NCBI GenBank assembly: GCA_002413045.1
Contig: DHWF01000012.1
Coordinates: forward strand, 742 to 64,741
Source of the DNA: Chloroflexi bacterium UBA5189
GTDB taxonomy: Bacteria; Chloroflexota; Limnocylindria; Limnocylindrales; CSP1-4
Length of the DNA: 64,000 nucleotides
Direction of reading: 5' to 3'
Shown here: positions 50,434 through 58,883 of the stretch, in pieces
Position numbering within the stretch: the stretch's first letter is position 1
Layout of the letters: each line of letters begins with the position of its first letter
Translations under genes and position numbers: made by a program
The notes under the pieces: model-generated
Told to the model about the DNA's origin: nothing
What the model saw: the letters and a program-made list of their open reading frames with translations, nothing else
The model's database searches: none

Positions 50434-51750
50434 TCAGCGGAGCACGGGCTGGCTGGTCCGTGCCACCTGCTCGATGCGGTCAGCGGCACGCACCGTGCCG
50501 GGATTCGCCTGGTAGCGCGCGGCGTCGGCCGCCATTCGCTCGCGCAGGGCGCGATCGGCGAGCAGGCGATCGATCGCGCCGGTCAGGTCGCGGTCGTCAA
50601 ACGCGTACGCGGGCAGCCGGACGCCGAAGCCCGTCTCCTCGACGCGCTGCGCGTTGTCGACCTGGTCCCAGAAGAGCGGCAGGACGACCATCGGCTTGCC
50701 GAAGTTGAAGCACTCGGTGACCGTGTTGTTCCCGCCGTGGGTCACCACGAGATCGACCTGCGGCAGGATCGCGGGCTGCGGCAGGATCGCCTCGCCGACC
50801 ATGTTGTCGTGGAGCCGGATCTGGTCAGCAAGCGGGCCCTTGCTCACGATCACCCGATGGCGCGTGGCGCCGAGGACATCAATGAGCCGCTGAAGCAAGC
50901 CGACGTCCGCCGAGCCAAGACTTCCGAGTGACAGGTAGATGAGGCCGCCGCCGCCCTCGCGCAACCGCTCTGGGAGTGCCCACGTGCCGTCCGTCTCGCG
51001 CACGCACGAATCGAGGCGGTGCCACGTGGGCGCGAGTGGTTGCTCCCGCCGGTAATCGGCGGCCTCCGGGAACAGGTACAGGTTCAGCCACGGCGATTCG
51101 GGCATGAAGTCCGGACCTTCGGGGTGCCACGCGAGTGCGGGCCCGCCGCGGGACCGACAGAAGGCGTCGTAATCGGCCCACATGGCGCGGTGGGTTCGCT
51201 CGACCTCTTCGAGGAACGCCGCGTTCGCCGAGCGATCCGCCACCGGATACCCGGAGCTGAACGGCGGCACGGCGGGATCCTTGAGCTCCGCGGGATTGCA
51301 CGAGACGATCCGGACCCACGGCCGGCGAGACGCCGCGAGGGCCGGGAAGAAGATCACGTTGTCCTCGACGATCACGTCGGGCGCGAGCTCGTCGATGATC
51401 TCGCGGAGCCGATCATCGACGTACTTCGACCCGTCAATGAGCGCCTGCCAGGTCGGCTGCATGAATTCGCCGAGCTGCTCGACCGTGGGCTTGCGGAAGA
51501 TCGGCGCGGTGTCCCGGATGAAGTCGATCCAGAACTGGCCGGGAACCTCCTCGGTTTCCGGCTTCGGCCCGAGGCGCATCAGGCGCTCCTCGAAGCCCTT
51601 CTCCTCGAGCCGGCCGGCGAACGACTCCTCGACGATGAACACGACCCGATGGCCGCGCCTTCGGAGCACGTCGCCGATGCCGACGCAGTTGTTCGTCGGG
51701 CCGTAGGCGCCCTCGGGAAAGAACACGATCGTGCGCGTGTCGCCGGCCAC
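50434..51750 (-). CDS. GT1-type (MGT/UGT-like) glycosyltransferase
   Basis: 438 residues with the two Rossmann domains of the GT-B fold. The C-terminal half has IYLSLGSLG, VIVSKGPLADQI and the nucleotide-sugar signature LPQVDLVVTHGGNNTVTE with PLFWDQVDNAQRV, as in macrolide and sterol glycosyltransferases; the N-terminal FFPEGAYGPTNNCVGIGDVLRRRGHRVVFI is the acceptor domain. Substrate unknown. The GTG at 51748-51750 is preferred because GATAAT lies 6 nt upstream; an ATG at 51783 would overlap the divergent promoter. Confidence 0.83.
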   Translation of the reverse strand: MAGDTRTIVFFPEGAYGPTNNCVGIGDVLRRRGHRVVFIVEESFAGRLEEKGFEERLMRLGPKPETEEVPGQFWIDFIRDTAPIFRKPTVEQLGEFMQPTWQALIDGSKYVDDRLREIIDELAPDVIVEDNVIFFPALAASRRPWVRIVSCNPAELKDPAVPPFSSGYPVADRSANAAFLEEVERTHRAMWADYDAFCRSRGGPALAWHPEGPDFMPESPWLNLYLFPEAADYRREQPLAPTWHRLDSCVRETDGTWALPERLREGGGGLIYLSLGSLGSADVGLLQRLIDVLGATRHRVIVSKGPLADQIRLHDNMVGEAILPQPAILPQVDLVVTHGGNNTVTECFNFGKPMVVLPLFWDQVDNAQRVEETGFGVRLPAYAFDDRDLTGAIDRLLADRALRERMAADAARYQANPGTVRAADRIEQVARTSQPVLR

Positions 51751-51793
51751 GCGAGGATTATCGCGAGTCGCGCTCGTTACCATCCCCCCGATG
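51748..51793. promoter_or_regulatory. Back-to-back leaderless promoters of the glycosyltransferase and decarboxylase genes
   Basis: Minus strand: GATAAT (51757-51762), 6 nt, GTG (51748-51750). Plus strand: TACCAT (51778-51783), 7 nt, ATG (51791-51793). The two start codons are only 40 bp apart and neither has a Shine-Dalgarno sequence. Confidence 0.5.
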
Positions 51794-53368
51794 AGCGACC
51801 CCGCCCGCCCCGACTGGCATCCAGAGCCAGAGCTGATCTCGATCCGCGACGCCGCGACCTCCCGCGATGCGCTCCGCGACGCCGGCGCAGCGATCTGGGA
51901 GACGGCCCTCGACTACGTCTACGACCACGCCTTCGTCCGGGCGATGGGCGAGCCGATCGAGTACGACGCGCTCCGATCGGTCTTCTTCGGGCCGAGCGGC
52001 GGGCCGGCCCCGGCACCGAACCAACCAGCGGCGCTCCAGTCGGTCCTCGAGGAGTTCTCGACCCGCGTCGCGCCGCACACGGTCAGCGCGTACCACCCGC
52101 GCTCGTTCGGCTACTTCACCCCGCCGCCGCTCCTCGCGTCGGTGGCCGGCGAGATCCTGGCGCAGGTCGCCCAGCAGGGCATCGACATCTGGCACGCCGG
52201 CCCGATCGGCGCGTTCGTCGAGGAGGAGGTCCTGCGCTGGCTGTGCGACCTCGTCGGGTACGGCGCGGGCAGCTTCGGGATCCTGACCTCTGGCGGCGTG
52301 ATGGCCAACTTCATCGCGATGGCGCTCGTGCGCGACGTCCACCTGCCGGCGGTCCGCGGGCTCGCGGCGCCGCCGCGTGGGCGCTCCCTCGAGGGCGTTC
52401 GCGTCTACGCCTCCGACCAGACCCACTTCTCGATCGGCCGCGCGCTCGACGAGCTCGGCTTCCCGCCCGAGACGCTGGTCGTCGTCCCGGCCGATGCCGA
52501 CTTCCGCCTTCGCGGCGCGCCAGTCGCCGAGGCGATCGCCGAGGACCGCGCGGCCGGCCTCCAGCCGATCGCGATCGCGGCCGTCGCGGGCTCGACCAAC
52601 ACCGGGTCCGTCGATCGCATCGGTGAGCTCGCGGACGTGGCCGCTCGCGAGGGCCTGTGGCTGCACGTCGACGCCGCGTACGGGGCGGCGGCGCGCTTCT
52701 CGCCGCGCCATGCCGATCGTGTCGCGGACCTCGAACGCGCCGATTCCGTTACCGTCGACCCGCACAAGTGGCTGTTCCAGGCCTACGACCTGGGCGGCCT
52801 CGTCGTCCGCGACGGGAGCACGTTGGCGCGCGCCTTCGGGACGCGCCGGCCCGAGTACTACCGGGCCGGCCATGGGCCCGCCCCGGACACGCACGAGGAC
52901 GATGGCCACGGCTCGGCCGATCAGCTCAACTTCTGGCGCCTCGGGTTCGAGGGCACTCGCCGCTGGCGCGCGCTCAAGCTGTGGCTGTCCTGGAAGCACA
53001 TCGGGAGCGTCGGCTTCGGGGAGCTGGTCGCGGCCAACGTCGACCTTGCCGACCACCTGAGCGACCTCGTCGCGGCGGCCGATGACTTCGAGGCGCTGCC
53101 GGAGCGCCAGGAGCTGTCCGTCGTGTGCTTCCGGCACCTGCCCGGTGGCGCCGCGGTCGCGGCGCGGCTCGCCCCGGAGTCCCTCGACGCCCACCAGGAC
53201 CGGCTCCAGCAGGCGCTCGAGCGCTCCGGCGACGGCTGGCTGTCGACGACGCGCCTGCGTGGCCGCACGTACCTCCGGGCCGGGATCCTCAACACGCAGT
53301 CGACGAAGGCGGACGTCGAGGCGCTCCTCGAGCTGCTGCGGGAGCTGGGTCAGGCGGTATCGGGGTAG
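51791..53368 (+). CDS. Pyridoxal-phosphate-dependent decarboxylase (group II, AADC-like)
   Basis: 525 residues. The PLP lysine is in VDPHKWLFQAYDLGGLV, the Asp that holds the pyridine in LWLHVDAAYGAAA, and SYHP-like SAYHPRSFGYFTPPP and GSFGILTSGGVMANFIAM are also present. It should decarboxylate an aromatic or other L-amino acid to the amine; which one cannot be said, and some family members are aldehyde synthases. The ATG at 51791 is the first in frame that does not run into the divergent glycosyltransferase gene. Confidence 0.88.
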   Translation: MSDPARPDWHPEPELISIRDAATSRDALRDAGAAIWETALDYVYDHAFVRAMGEPIEYDALRSVFFGPSGGPAPAPNQPAALQSVLEEFSTRVAPHTVSAYHPRSFGYFTPPPLLASVAGEILAQVAQQGIDIWHAGPIGAFVEEEVLRWLCDLVGYGAGSFGILTSGGVMANFIAMALVRDVHLPAVRGLAAPPRGRSLEGVRVYASDQTHFSIGRALDELGFPPETLVVVPADADFRLRGAPVAEAIAEDRAAGLQPIAIAAVAGSTNTGSVDRIGELADVAAREGLWLHVDAAYGAAARFSPRHADRVADLERADSVTVDPHKWLFQAYDLGGLVVRDGSTLARAFGTRRPEYYRAGHGPAPDTHEDDGHGSADQLNFWRLGFEGTRRWRALKLWLSWKHIGSVGFGELVAANVDLADHLSDLVAAADDFEALPERQELSVVCFRHLPGGAAVAARLAPESLDAHQDRLQQALERSGDGWLSTTRLRGRTYLRAGILNTQSTKADVEALLELLRELGQAVSG

Positions 53369-53380
53369 GATCGCCGCATG
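53366..53380 (+). promoter_or_regulatory. Leaderless start of the zinc-ribbon gene
   Basis: TAGGAT (53366-53371), 6 nt, then the ATG at 53378. The box overlaps the decarboxylase stop codon. Confidence 0.5.
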
Positions 53381-53791
53381 CGAACCGGCGCCCGACTCGA
53401 GAACCTGGCTCGGCGGATTGCGGGTGCCGCCCTCGGGATCGGATCGTTCATCGTGCTCATCGGCGCGAACGCGCCGGCGGCACTTGCGCCGAGGTCGATC
53501 CTCGACCTCAACGAGGCCGGCGGCGATACGAGCGCCGGTGGCACCGGTGGGACGCTCCTCGCGGAGTTCGGGCCGCTGCTGCTCATCGCCCTCGCCGTCG
53601 CGTTGGTGGTGCTCGTGGGCGCGGTCGTGATCCTGTTCCGGACCCGCGGCGCGGTCACCCCGCCGGCGAGCTCAGAGGGCTGGTGGACCTGCTCCAACTG
53701 TGGCGCCGGCAACATGGACGGCGCGGCGCGCTGCCACGCCTGCAGCACCTGGCGAGCCACCGCCCGACCGACCCCGACCGCCCAGCCGTAG
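53378..53791 (+). CDS. Membrane protein with a C-terminal RanBP2-type zinc finger
   Basis: 137 residues: a possible signal or first helix near residues 15-37, a short Gly/Thr-rich loop, a membrane helix (LLLIALAVALVVLVGAVVILF, about 67-87) and a C-terminal zinc finger, Trp-x-Cys-x2-Cys-x3-Asn-x6-Cys-x2-Cys (WTCSNCGAGNMDGAARCHAC). In eukaryotes this finger binds RNA or ubiquitin; its role here is unknown. It lies 3 nt from the end of the convergent FAD oxidoreductase gene. Confidence 0.75.
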   Translation: MRTGARLENLARRIAGAALGIGSFIVLIGANAPAALAPRSILDLNEAGGDTSAGGTGGTLLAEFGPLLLIALAVALVVLVGAVVILFRTRGAVTPPASSEGWWTCSNCGAGNMDGAARCHACSTWRATARPTPTAQP

Positions 53792-53794
53792 CGC

Positions 53795-55129
53795 CTACGA
53801 GTCCGGCGCGGCGACCTTCTCGCGGGCGGCCATGCGGTCGCGGAACCGGAAGAACTCGCCGGCGAACGGCAGGAACCACGGCCGGCCCTCGTATGGCGCG
53901 GGCACGATCGGGAAGCGCAGCTTCGCCAGCGCGGGCGCCTCGCCGCCGCCCATCCATTCAGCGGCGCGGGTGCCGAGCCAGTTCGACATGACGAGGCCCG
54001 TCCCCGAGTAGCCCATCGCGTACATCACGCCGCCCGCCCGCCCGATGTGCGGCATGCGGTCCATCGTGAGCGCGACCTTGCCGCCCCACGAGTACTCGAC
54101 CTTGTAGCCGGCGAGCTGCGGGTGGACCTCGAGCATCCGCTTGTAGAGCAGCTTCGCCGTTCGATCGACGGTCGTCGGCATGAAGCTCACCCGGCCGCCG
54201 AACAGCATCCGGCGGTCCTTCGACACGTGCCAGTACGAGAGGAAGTTCTTCGTGTCGAAGTAGGCCCGGCCGGTTGGCGAGAGCTCGCGCGCCAGGTCCT
54301 CCGGAAGCGGCTCGGTCGCGATGATGTAGCTGCCGATCGGGATGATCCGCCGGCGCAGGGTCGGCGCGACGCCATCCGTATAGCCGTTCGTGGCCACGAG
54401 GATGTCCCTGGTGAGGATCGCGCCACGCTTCGTCTCGACCACGAACCGGCCGTCCGCCTGGCGCCGGATCGACGTCGCGCGGACGCCCTCGTGGAGCTCC
54501 GCGCCGGCTCGCTCGGCAAGGCCGACGAGCGCGACGAACCACTTCGCCGGGTGAACCACGCCCCCCACGTCGACCGCCAACCCGCCGTGGTACGCGCTGG
54601 TTCCGATCTCCGCCGCGAGCTGGTCATGCGGGATGGCCCGGGCCGTCGTGCCCACCTCCGCGAGCGCGGCGACCTCGGCGGGGAAGTCCTCCGCGTGCTT
54701 GCGGGCCCAGGCCAGCTCGAGGTACCCGTTGAAGCGCAGCTCGGCGTCGATGCCCTGGTCGCGGACGATGCCGGCGAGCAGGTCCGTCGCCTGGACGGTC
54801 TCCGCGTACAGCGCGTGGGCGAGCTCGCGCCCGTGGCGCTTCACGAGCGTCTCGGGGCCCCACTTGAAGCCCGGGTGCGCGATGCCGCCGTTCCGGGTCG
54901 ACGCGCCGAACCCGAGCGTGTTCGCCTCGAGCAGGACGGTTCGCGCGCCCTGGAGCGCGAGCTTGCGCGCGGCCGCGATGCCCGTGTAGCCACCGCCGAT
55001 GACGATCGCGTCGACCGAATCCGGCAGGTCGCGGCCGCTCCGATCAGCGAGCTGGGGCATCGTGGCGTGCCAGTAGGCTCGGCGCTCGTAATCGCGGTTC
55101 AGCGGTGGAAGGCTGGGCATCCGCGACAT
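53795..55129 (-). CDS. FAD-dependent oxidoreductase (DAO family)
   Basis: About 444 residues with an N-terminal Rossmann motif (AIVIGGGYTGIAAARKLALQG), the substrate-side NGGIAHPGFKWGP, and the C-terminal GYSGTGLVMSNWLGTRAAEWM of glycine/D-amino-acid oxidase-like enzymes (PuuB/OrdL type). It should oxidise an amine or N-methylated amino acid. The ATG at 55127-55129 is preferred; a TTG 24 nt earlier and an ATG 9 nt later are alternatives. It lies 31 nt after pyrC in the same direction. Confidence 0.85.
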   Translation of the reverse strand: MSRMPSLPPLNRDYERRAYWHATMPQLADRSGRDLPDSVDAIVIGGGYTGIAAARKLALQGARTVLLEANTLGFGASTRNGGIAHPGFKWGPETLVKRHGRELAHALYAETVQATDLLAGIVRDQGIDAELRFNGYLELAWARKHAEDFPAEVAALAEVGTTARAIPHDQLAAEIGTSAYHGGLAVDVGGVVHPAKWFVALVGLAERAGAELHEGVRATSIRRQADGRFVVETKRGAILTRDILVATNGYTDGVAPTLRRRIIPIGSYIIATEPLPEDLARELSPTGRAYFDTKNFLSYWHVSKDRRMLFGGRVSFMPTTVDRTAKLLYKRMLEVHPQLAGYKVEYSWGGKVALTMDRMPHIGRAGGVMYAMGYSGTGLVMSNWLGTRAAEWMGGGEAPALAKLRFPIVPAPYEGRPWFLPFAGEFFRFRDRMAAREKVAAPDS

Positions 55130-55160
55130 CGTATCGGGCGCGCCGACCCGCAAGCGTGCG

Positions 55161-56600
55161 TCAGCCGGCTTCGGGCGCCTCGAAGGCGAGCCGGCCGCCG
55201 GCGACCGTCAGCAGCACGCGCCCTGGCAGCTGGCGGCCGGACAGCGGATTCCCGTGGCCTCTCGTCCGGAGGCTCGCGGCGTCAACCAGCCAGCGATCCG
55301 TTCGGTCGAACACGACGAGATCGGCGAGGCTGCCGGCCGCGAACCCCGGGTTGCCGCCGACGCCGAGCGCGCGCGCCGGTCCGGTCGTGAGCGCCTCGAC
55401 GAGACGGGCGAGCGGCACGAGCCCGGCATCAACCAGCTCCAGCAACACGCCCAGGGCGGTCTCGATCCCGGCGATCCCCGGCTTGGCCAGCCCGAACTCG
55501 ACATCCTTGTCGACCTCGGTATGCGGCGCGTGGTCGGTCGCGAACGCGTCGATCGTGCCGTCGAGGAGGCCGGCGAGGCAGGCGCGCGCATCGACCGGCG
55601 AGCGGAGCGGCGGATTGACGCGCAGCGCGCTGTCGTACGGCGCCGCGACAAGTGCGGCGTCCCGCCACGGGTCACGGGCGCGGCCATCGGCGTCCAGCGC
55701 CTCCCAGGCCCAGCGACGCGCGCCGGCGAGCCACTCGTCGGTGAGGGCGAGGTGATGGGGCGTGACGTCGCAGGTGACCGGCAGGCCGGCGGTCTTCGCG
55801 CGACGAACGTGCTCGATCGAGGCCGCCGTCGAGAGATGGGTCAGGTGCAGGCGCGCGGACGGGACGTCCTGCACCACCTCGGCCAGAAGCGCGAGGTCGC
55901 GAGCGACCGCGCTCGACTCGGCCGCGCCCGGCCAGCCCTTGAGCCCCAGCACGGTCGCTGCGAGCCCGTCGTTCGCCTCGGCACCGGCCGTCAGGTCGAG
56001 GTTCTCCGGGTGGTCGACGATGGGCAGCCCGAGCATGCCCGCGTACGCGAGGGCATTCCGGAACAGCTCCGCGCGATGCACCGGCGAGCCGTCGTCGCTG
56101 AACCCGACGACTCCCGCGTCCGCGAGCTCGCCCAGTGGCGCGAGCTGCTCCCCTGCCCGCCCGAGCGTCGCGGCGCCATAGGCGAGCAGCGTCACCGGCG
56201 AGCCGGATGCGGCCGCTGCCGCGCGGGCCGCCGCGACCATCGCCGCGCGATCGATCGGCGGGGTCGTGTTCGGCATCGCGCAGACGGTGGTGAAGCCGCC
56301 GTGGGCCGCGGCCGCGAGCCCCGACGCGATGGTCTCGGCGCCCTCGTTGCCAGGCTCGCGCAGGTGGGCGTGGAGGTCGATGAACCCGGGGGCCACGACC
56401 AGGCCCTGGTCGTCCGTGGCGCCGCCGTCGCCGGCCTCGAGCCACGTCAACGACGCGATGACGCCGTCCGTCACGACGAGGTCCGCTGCGCCCTGGCGCC
56501 CGGTCGAGGGATCGATGCACCACGCACCGCTGAGATCGAGGTCGACCACTCGGCCGATGCTGGCGCCCGCGGCGCTCGTGGCCTCCACGGCCGTTGTCAC
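55161..56600 (-). CDS. pyrC: Dihydroorotase
   Basis: Cyclises carbamoyl-aspartate to dihydroorotate. Metal ligands are visible: His77 and His79 in DLHAHLREPG, the Asp-rich loop GFSDDGSPVH typical of the Bacillus/Aquifex form without carboxylated lysine, ending with AFATDHAPHTEVDK. At 479 residues it is about 50 longer than usual, partly from an N-terminal extension. The GTG start overlaps the pyrB stop (GTGA). Confidence 0.92.
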   Translation of the reverse strand: MTTAVEATSAAGASIGRVVDLDLSGAWCIDPSTGRQGAADLVVTDGVIASLTWLEAGDGGATDDQGLVVAPGFIDLHAHLREPGNEGAETIASGLAAAAHGGFTTVCAMPNTTPPIDRAAMVAAARAAAAASGSPVTLLAYGAATLGRAGEQLAPLGELADAGVVGFSDDGSPVHRAELFRNALAYAGMLGLPIVDHPENLDLTAGAEANDGLAATVLGLKGWPGAAESSAVARDLALLAEVVQDVPSARLHLTHLSTAASIEHVRRAKTAGLPVTCDVTPHHLALTDEWLAGARRWAWEALDADGRARDPWRDAALVAAPYDSALRVNPPLRSPVDARACLAGLLDGTIDAFATDHAPHTEVDKDVEFGLAKPGIAGIETALGVLLELVDAGLVPLARLVEALTTGPARALGVGGNPGFAAGSLADLVVFDRTDRWLVDAASLRTRGHGNPLSGRQLPGRVLLTVAGGRLAFEAPEAG

Positions 56601-57631
56601 CTGGCCACCGACGTCACGAGGGAGAGCACGGCCATCCGGATCGCGACGCCGGTCGCGACCTGCTCGGTCACGAGTGACTGCGGGCCGTTGGCGACGTCGG
56701 ATGCGATCTCGATGCCTTCGTTCATCGGGCCCGGATGCATGACCAGGCAACCCTCGGCGGCCAGGGCCAGCCGTTCGCGTGTCAGCCCGAACCGCGCCGC
56801 ATATTCATGTAGCGACGGCAGCAGCCCCGCGGCCATCCGCTCCTTCTGGATCCGCAGCGCCATCACGGCGTCCGCGTCTCGCAGCGCGGCCTCGAGATCC
56901 GTGGTCACGGTGAACCGGCGCTCCCCGCCCACACCCGCGGCGGCCCACGCCTCGAAGCCGCGCACGAGCGTCGCCGGCCCGCACAGCCACACGTCGGCGC
57001 CGGCCGCGGTGAGCGTCCAAACGTTGCTGCGCGCGACACGCGAGTGGAGGACGTCGCCGAGGATCACGACCTTCCGGCCGCGGAGCGACCGGCCGGGAAC
57101 GTGCCGGAGCAGGGTCGCGAGGTCCAGCAGGGCCTGCGTCGGGTGCGCGTGGCGCCCATCGCCCGCGTTGATGACGGAGCCGCCGAACTCGCGCGCGACG
57201 AGGTACGGCGCACCCGAGGTCGCATGCCGGATCACGAGCACCTTGGCGCCGAGCGCCTCCAGCGTCCGCATCGTGTCGAGCAGCGACTCGCCCTTCTCGA
57301 TCGACGAGCCGCTCACCGCCACGTTGACCACGTCCGCGGAGAGGTGCCTCGCCGCGACCTCGAAGCTGACTCGCGTGCGCGTGGAGGCCTCGTAGAACAG
57401 GTTCGTCACGCCGACGCCACGCAGCGCGGTCGAGCGCGGTCGCTCGCCCGCGACGATCTCGGCCATGTGGCGCGCCGTATCGAGGACCAGCTCGATCTGC
57501 GGCCATGTCAGGACATCGGTGTCGAGCAGGTGGCGATGCGGCCAGGCGGTCGTCGAGCCCGGCGCCGAGCCCGAAGCGTCCAGCGCCGCGTCCGGCGCCG
57601 GGCCCGCCCCCATCGCAAGCGCCGGCTTCAT
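56597..57631 (-). CDS. pyrB: Aspartate carbamoyltransferase, catalytic chain
   Basis: 344 residues. Carbamoyl-phosphate site: YEASTRTRVSFE (Ala where most have Pro) and SSIEKGESLLDT; later HPTQALLD and GDVLHSRVARSN, and the aspartate-side MHPGPMNEGIEI. It has about 30 extra Ala/Gly/Pro-rich residues at the N-terminus. The ATG overlaps the pyrR stop (ATGA) and its stop overlaps the pyrC start, so pyrR-pyrB-pyrC are translated as one unit. No regulatory chain (pyrI) is present. Confidence 0.93.
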   Translation of the reverse strand: MKPALAMGAGPAPDAALDASGSAPGSTTAWPHRHLLDTDVLTWPQIELVLDTARHMAEIVAGERPRSTALRGVGVTNLFYEASTRTRVSFEVAARHLSADVVNVAVSGSSIEKGESLLDTMRTLEALGAKVLVIRHATSGAPYLVAREFGGSVINAGDGRHAHPTQALLDLATLLRHVPGRSLRGRKVVILGDVLHSRVARSNVWTLTAAGADVWLCGPATLVRGFEAWAAAGVGGERRFTVTTDLEAALRDADAVMALRIQKERMAAGLLPSLHEYAARFGLTRERLALAAEGCLVMHPGPMNEGIEIASDVANGPQSLVTEQVATGVAIRMAVLSLVTSVAR

Positions 57632-58194
57632 TCGGTGGCCGACCCCGCGGCCACCGCGGCCGGCACATGTTCGATATCCACCGCGTCCTCACCGTCGATC
57701 TCGCTGACGCGGACCTTCACGATCTCCTCGCGCGACGTCGGCACGTTCTTGCCGACGTGGTCGGCGCGGATCGGCAGCTCCCGGTGGCCGCGATCGACGA
57801 GGACGGCCAGGCGAACGGCGCGCGGCCGCCCGAACTCGCGGAGCGCGTCCATGGCGGCGCGTACGGTCCGACCGGTGTAGAGCACGTCGTCGACGAGGAC
57901 CACCGTCGCGCCCTCGATCTCGAACGGCACGTCGGTGCCCTTCAGGAGCGGCGACTGGCCGAGCTTCGAGAGGTCGTCCCGGTAGAAGGTGATGTCGAGG
58001 GCCCCGACGGCGAGGGTGGCGCCCTCGTGGTCGGCGATCGCCGCCGCGAGCCGGTGCGCGAGCGGAACGCCGCGGCGCTGGATCCCGACGAGGACGAGCC
58101 CGGCCGTGCCGGCCTGCTTCTCGACGATCTCGTGGGAGATGCGGATCACCGCGCGGCGGATCTCGTCCGCGGTCATGATCCGACGACCGGTCAT
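57628..58194 (-). CDS. pyrR: PyrR, pyrimidine-operon RNA-binding regulator / uracil phosphoribosyltransferase
   Basis: 188 residues of the PRTase fold with the PRPP motif VVLVDDVLYTGRTVRAAMDAL. PyrR binds a hairpin in pyr mRNA when UMP is high, and has weak uracil phosphoribosyltransferase activity. The ATG at 58192-58194 has GGGAGG 8 nt upstream, and directly before that lies a hairpin of the PyrR-binding type (58209-58222). First gene of the operon pyrR-pyrB-pyrC. Confidence 0.93.
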   Translation of the reverse strand: MTGRRIMTADEIRRAVIRISHEIVEKQAGTAGLVLVGIQRRGVPLAHRLAAAIADHEGATLAVGALDITFYRDDLSKLGQSPLLKGTDVPFEIEGATVVLVDDVLYTGRTVRAAMDALREFGRPRAVRLAVLVDRGHRELPIRADHVGKNVPTSREEIVKVRVSEIDGEDAVDIEHVPAAVAAGSATE

Positions 58195-58202
58195 CGTGGC
58201 TG

Positions 58203-58222
58203 CCTCCCGGCCTCTCTGGGCC
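58203..58222 (-). promoter_or_regulatory. PyrR-binding RNA hairpin next to the pyrR ribosome-binding site
   Basis: On the minus strand GGCC-CAGAGA-GGCC (58209-58222) is directly followed by GGGAGG (58203-58208), the pyrR Shine-Dalgarno. The core CCAGAGAGGC matches the PyrR-site consensus CCNGNGAGGY with the hexaloop CAGAGA. No terminator or antiterminator lies between it and pyrR, so control is probably at translation, as known in mycobacteria. Confidence 0.7.
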
Positions 58223-58277
58223 ATCCGCCGGCTCACATGGCCGGGCCTCGAAGGTCAAGTCGGAGTGTATCGCCGGC

Positions 58278-58841
58278 TCAGTAGACCCGGACGGTCACCT
58301 GGGTCGTACCGGACCACGACCCGCAGCCGCAGATCCGGAAGAAGTCCGGCCGGTACATGTCGATGATCCGCCCAGTGGTCTTCGCCGGGCCGTAGTCCGA
58401 GACGACCGTCTCGATGCAGCCGCCGGCACCGCAGATCACGATCGTGGTGCCGCGCGGGACGTCGCGCATCGCCGTGGTCCCGTTGTCGTAGAACGAGGCG
58501 TACCCGGAGAGCGAGTAGCGGGGCTTCTTCCAGGTCCAGGTCGCCTTCGGGCCCTGGACGCGCGGCCGGGCGCGATCGTCGGGAGCGGCCGGTTGCCCGG
58601 GGCCAAGATCGGCGAACTGCGCGAAGACGCCGAGGACGCCATCCGACTGACCAGCGGCGTCGAAGACGATGTCTCCACTGACCTGCCGATCTCGCGTGGT
58701 CGCGAGGTAGATCTGTCCGAACAACGCTGCGTCGATGGGCTTGTCCTGGCTCGGCTCATGAGAGCCGACGAGCCCCGGCACGGCGCCGAGCGCAAGCACC
58801 GCAGTGAGCGCGGCCCTTGCGACCGTCCTGCTGGGTCGCAT
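58278..58841 (-). CDS. Secreted protein with an RlpA-like double-psi beta-barrel
   Basis: 187 residues with an N-terminal signal peptide (ALTAVLALGAVPGLVG) and a linker. The C-terminal 75 residues start with SLSGYASFYDNGTTAMRDVP and continue with the Cys-containing TTIVICGAGGCIETVVSDYGP, DMYRPDFFRICGCGSWSG, the core of RlpA-like septal-ring or wall-binding domains. It probably acts on or binds the cell wall. Four Cys could form two disulfides. TACAGT 8 nt before the ATG suggests a leaderless message. Confidence 0.78.
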   Translation of the reverse strand: MRPSRTVARAALTAVLALGAVPGLVGSHEPSQDKPIDAALFGQIYLATTRDRQVSGDIVFDAAGQSDGVLGVFAQFADLGPGQPAAPDDRARPRVQGPKATWTWKKPRYSLSGYASFYDNGTTAMRDVPRGTTIVICGAGGCIETVVSDYGPAKTTGRIIDMYRPDFFRICGCGSWSGTTQVTVRVY

Positions 58842-58855
58842 CTGGCGCCACTGTA
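58839..58855 (-). promoter_or_regulatory. Leaderless start of the RlpA-like gene
   Basis: Minus strand: TACAGT (58850-58855), 8 nt, then ATG (58839-58841). Confidence 0.45.
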
Positions 58856-58883
58856 CGGCATCCCGCTGCCCTGGCGCGAGAGG

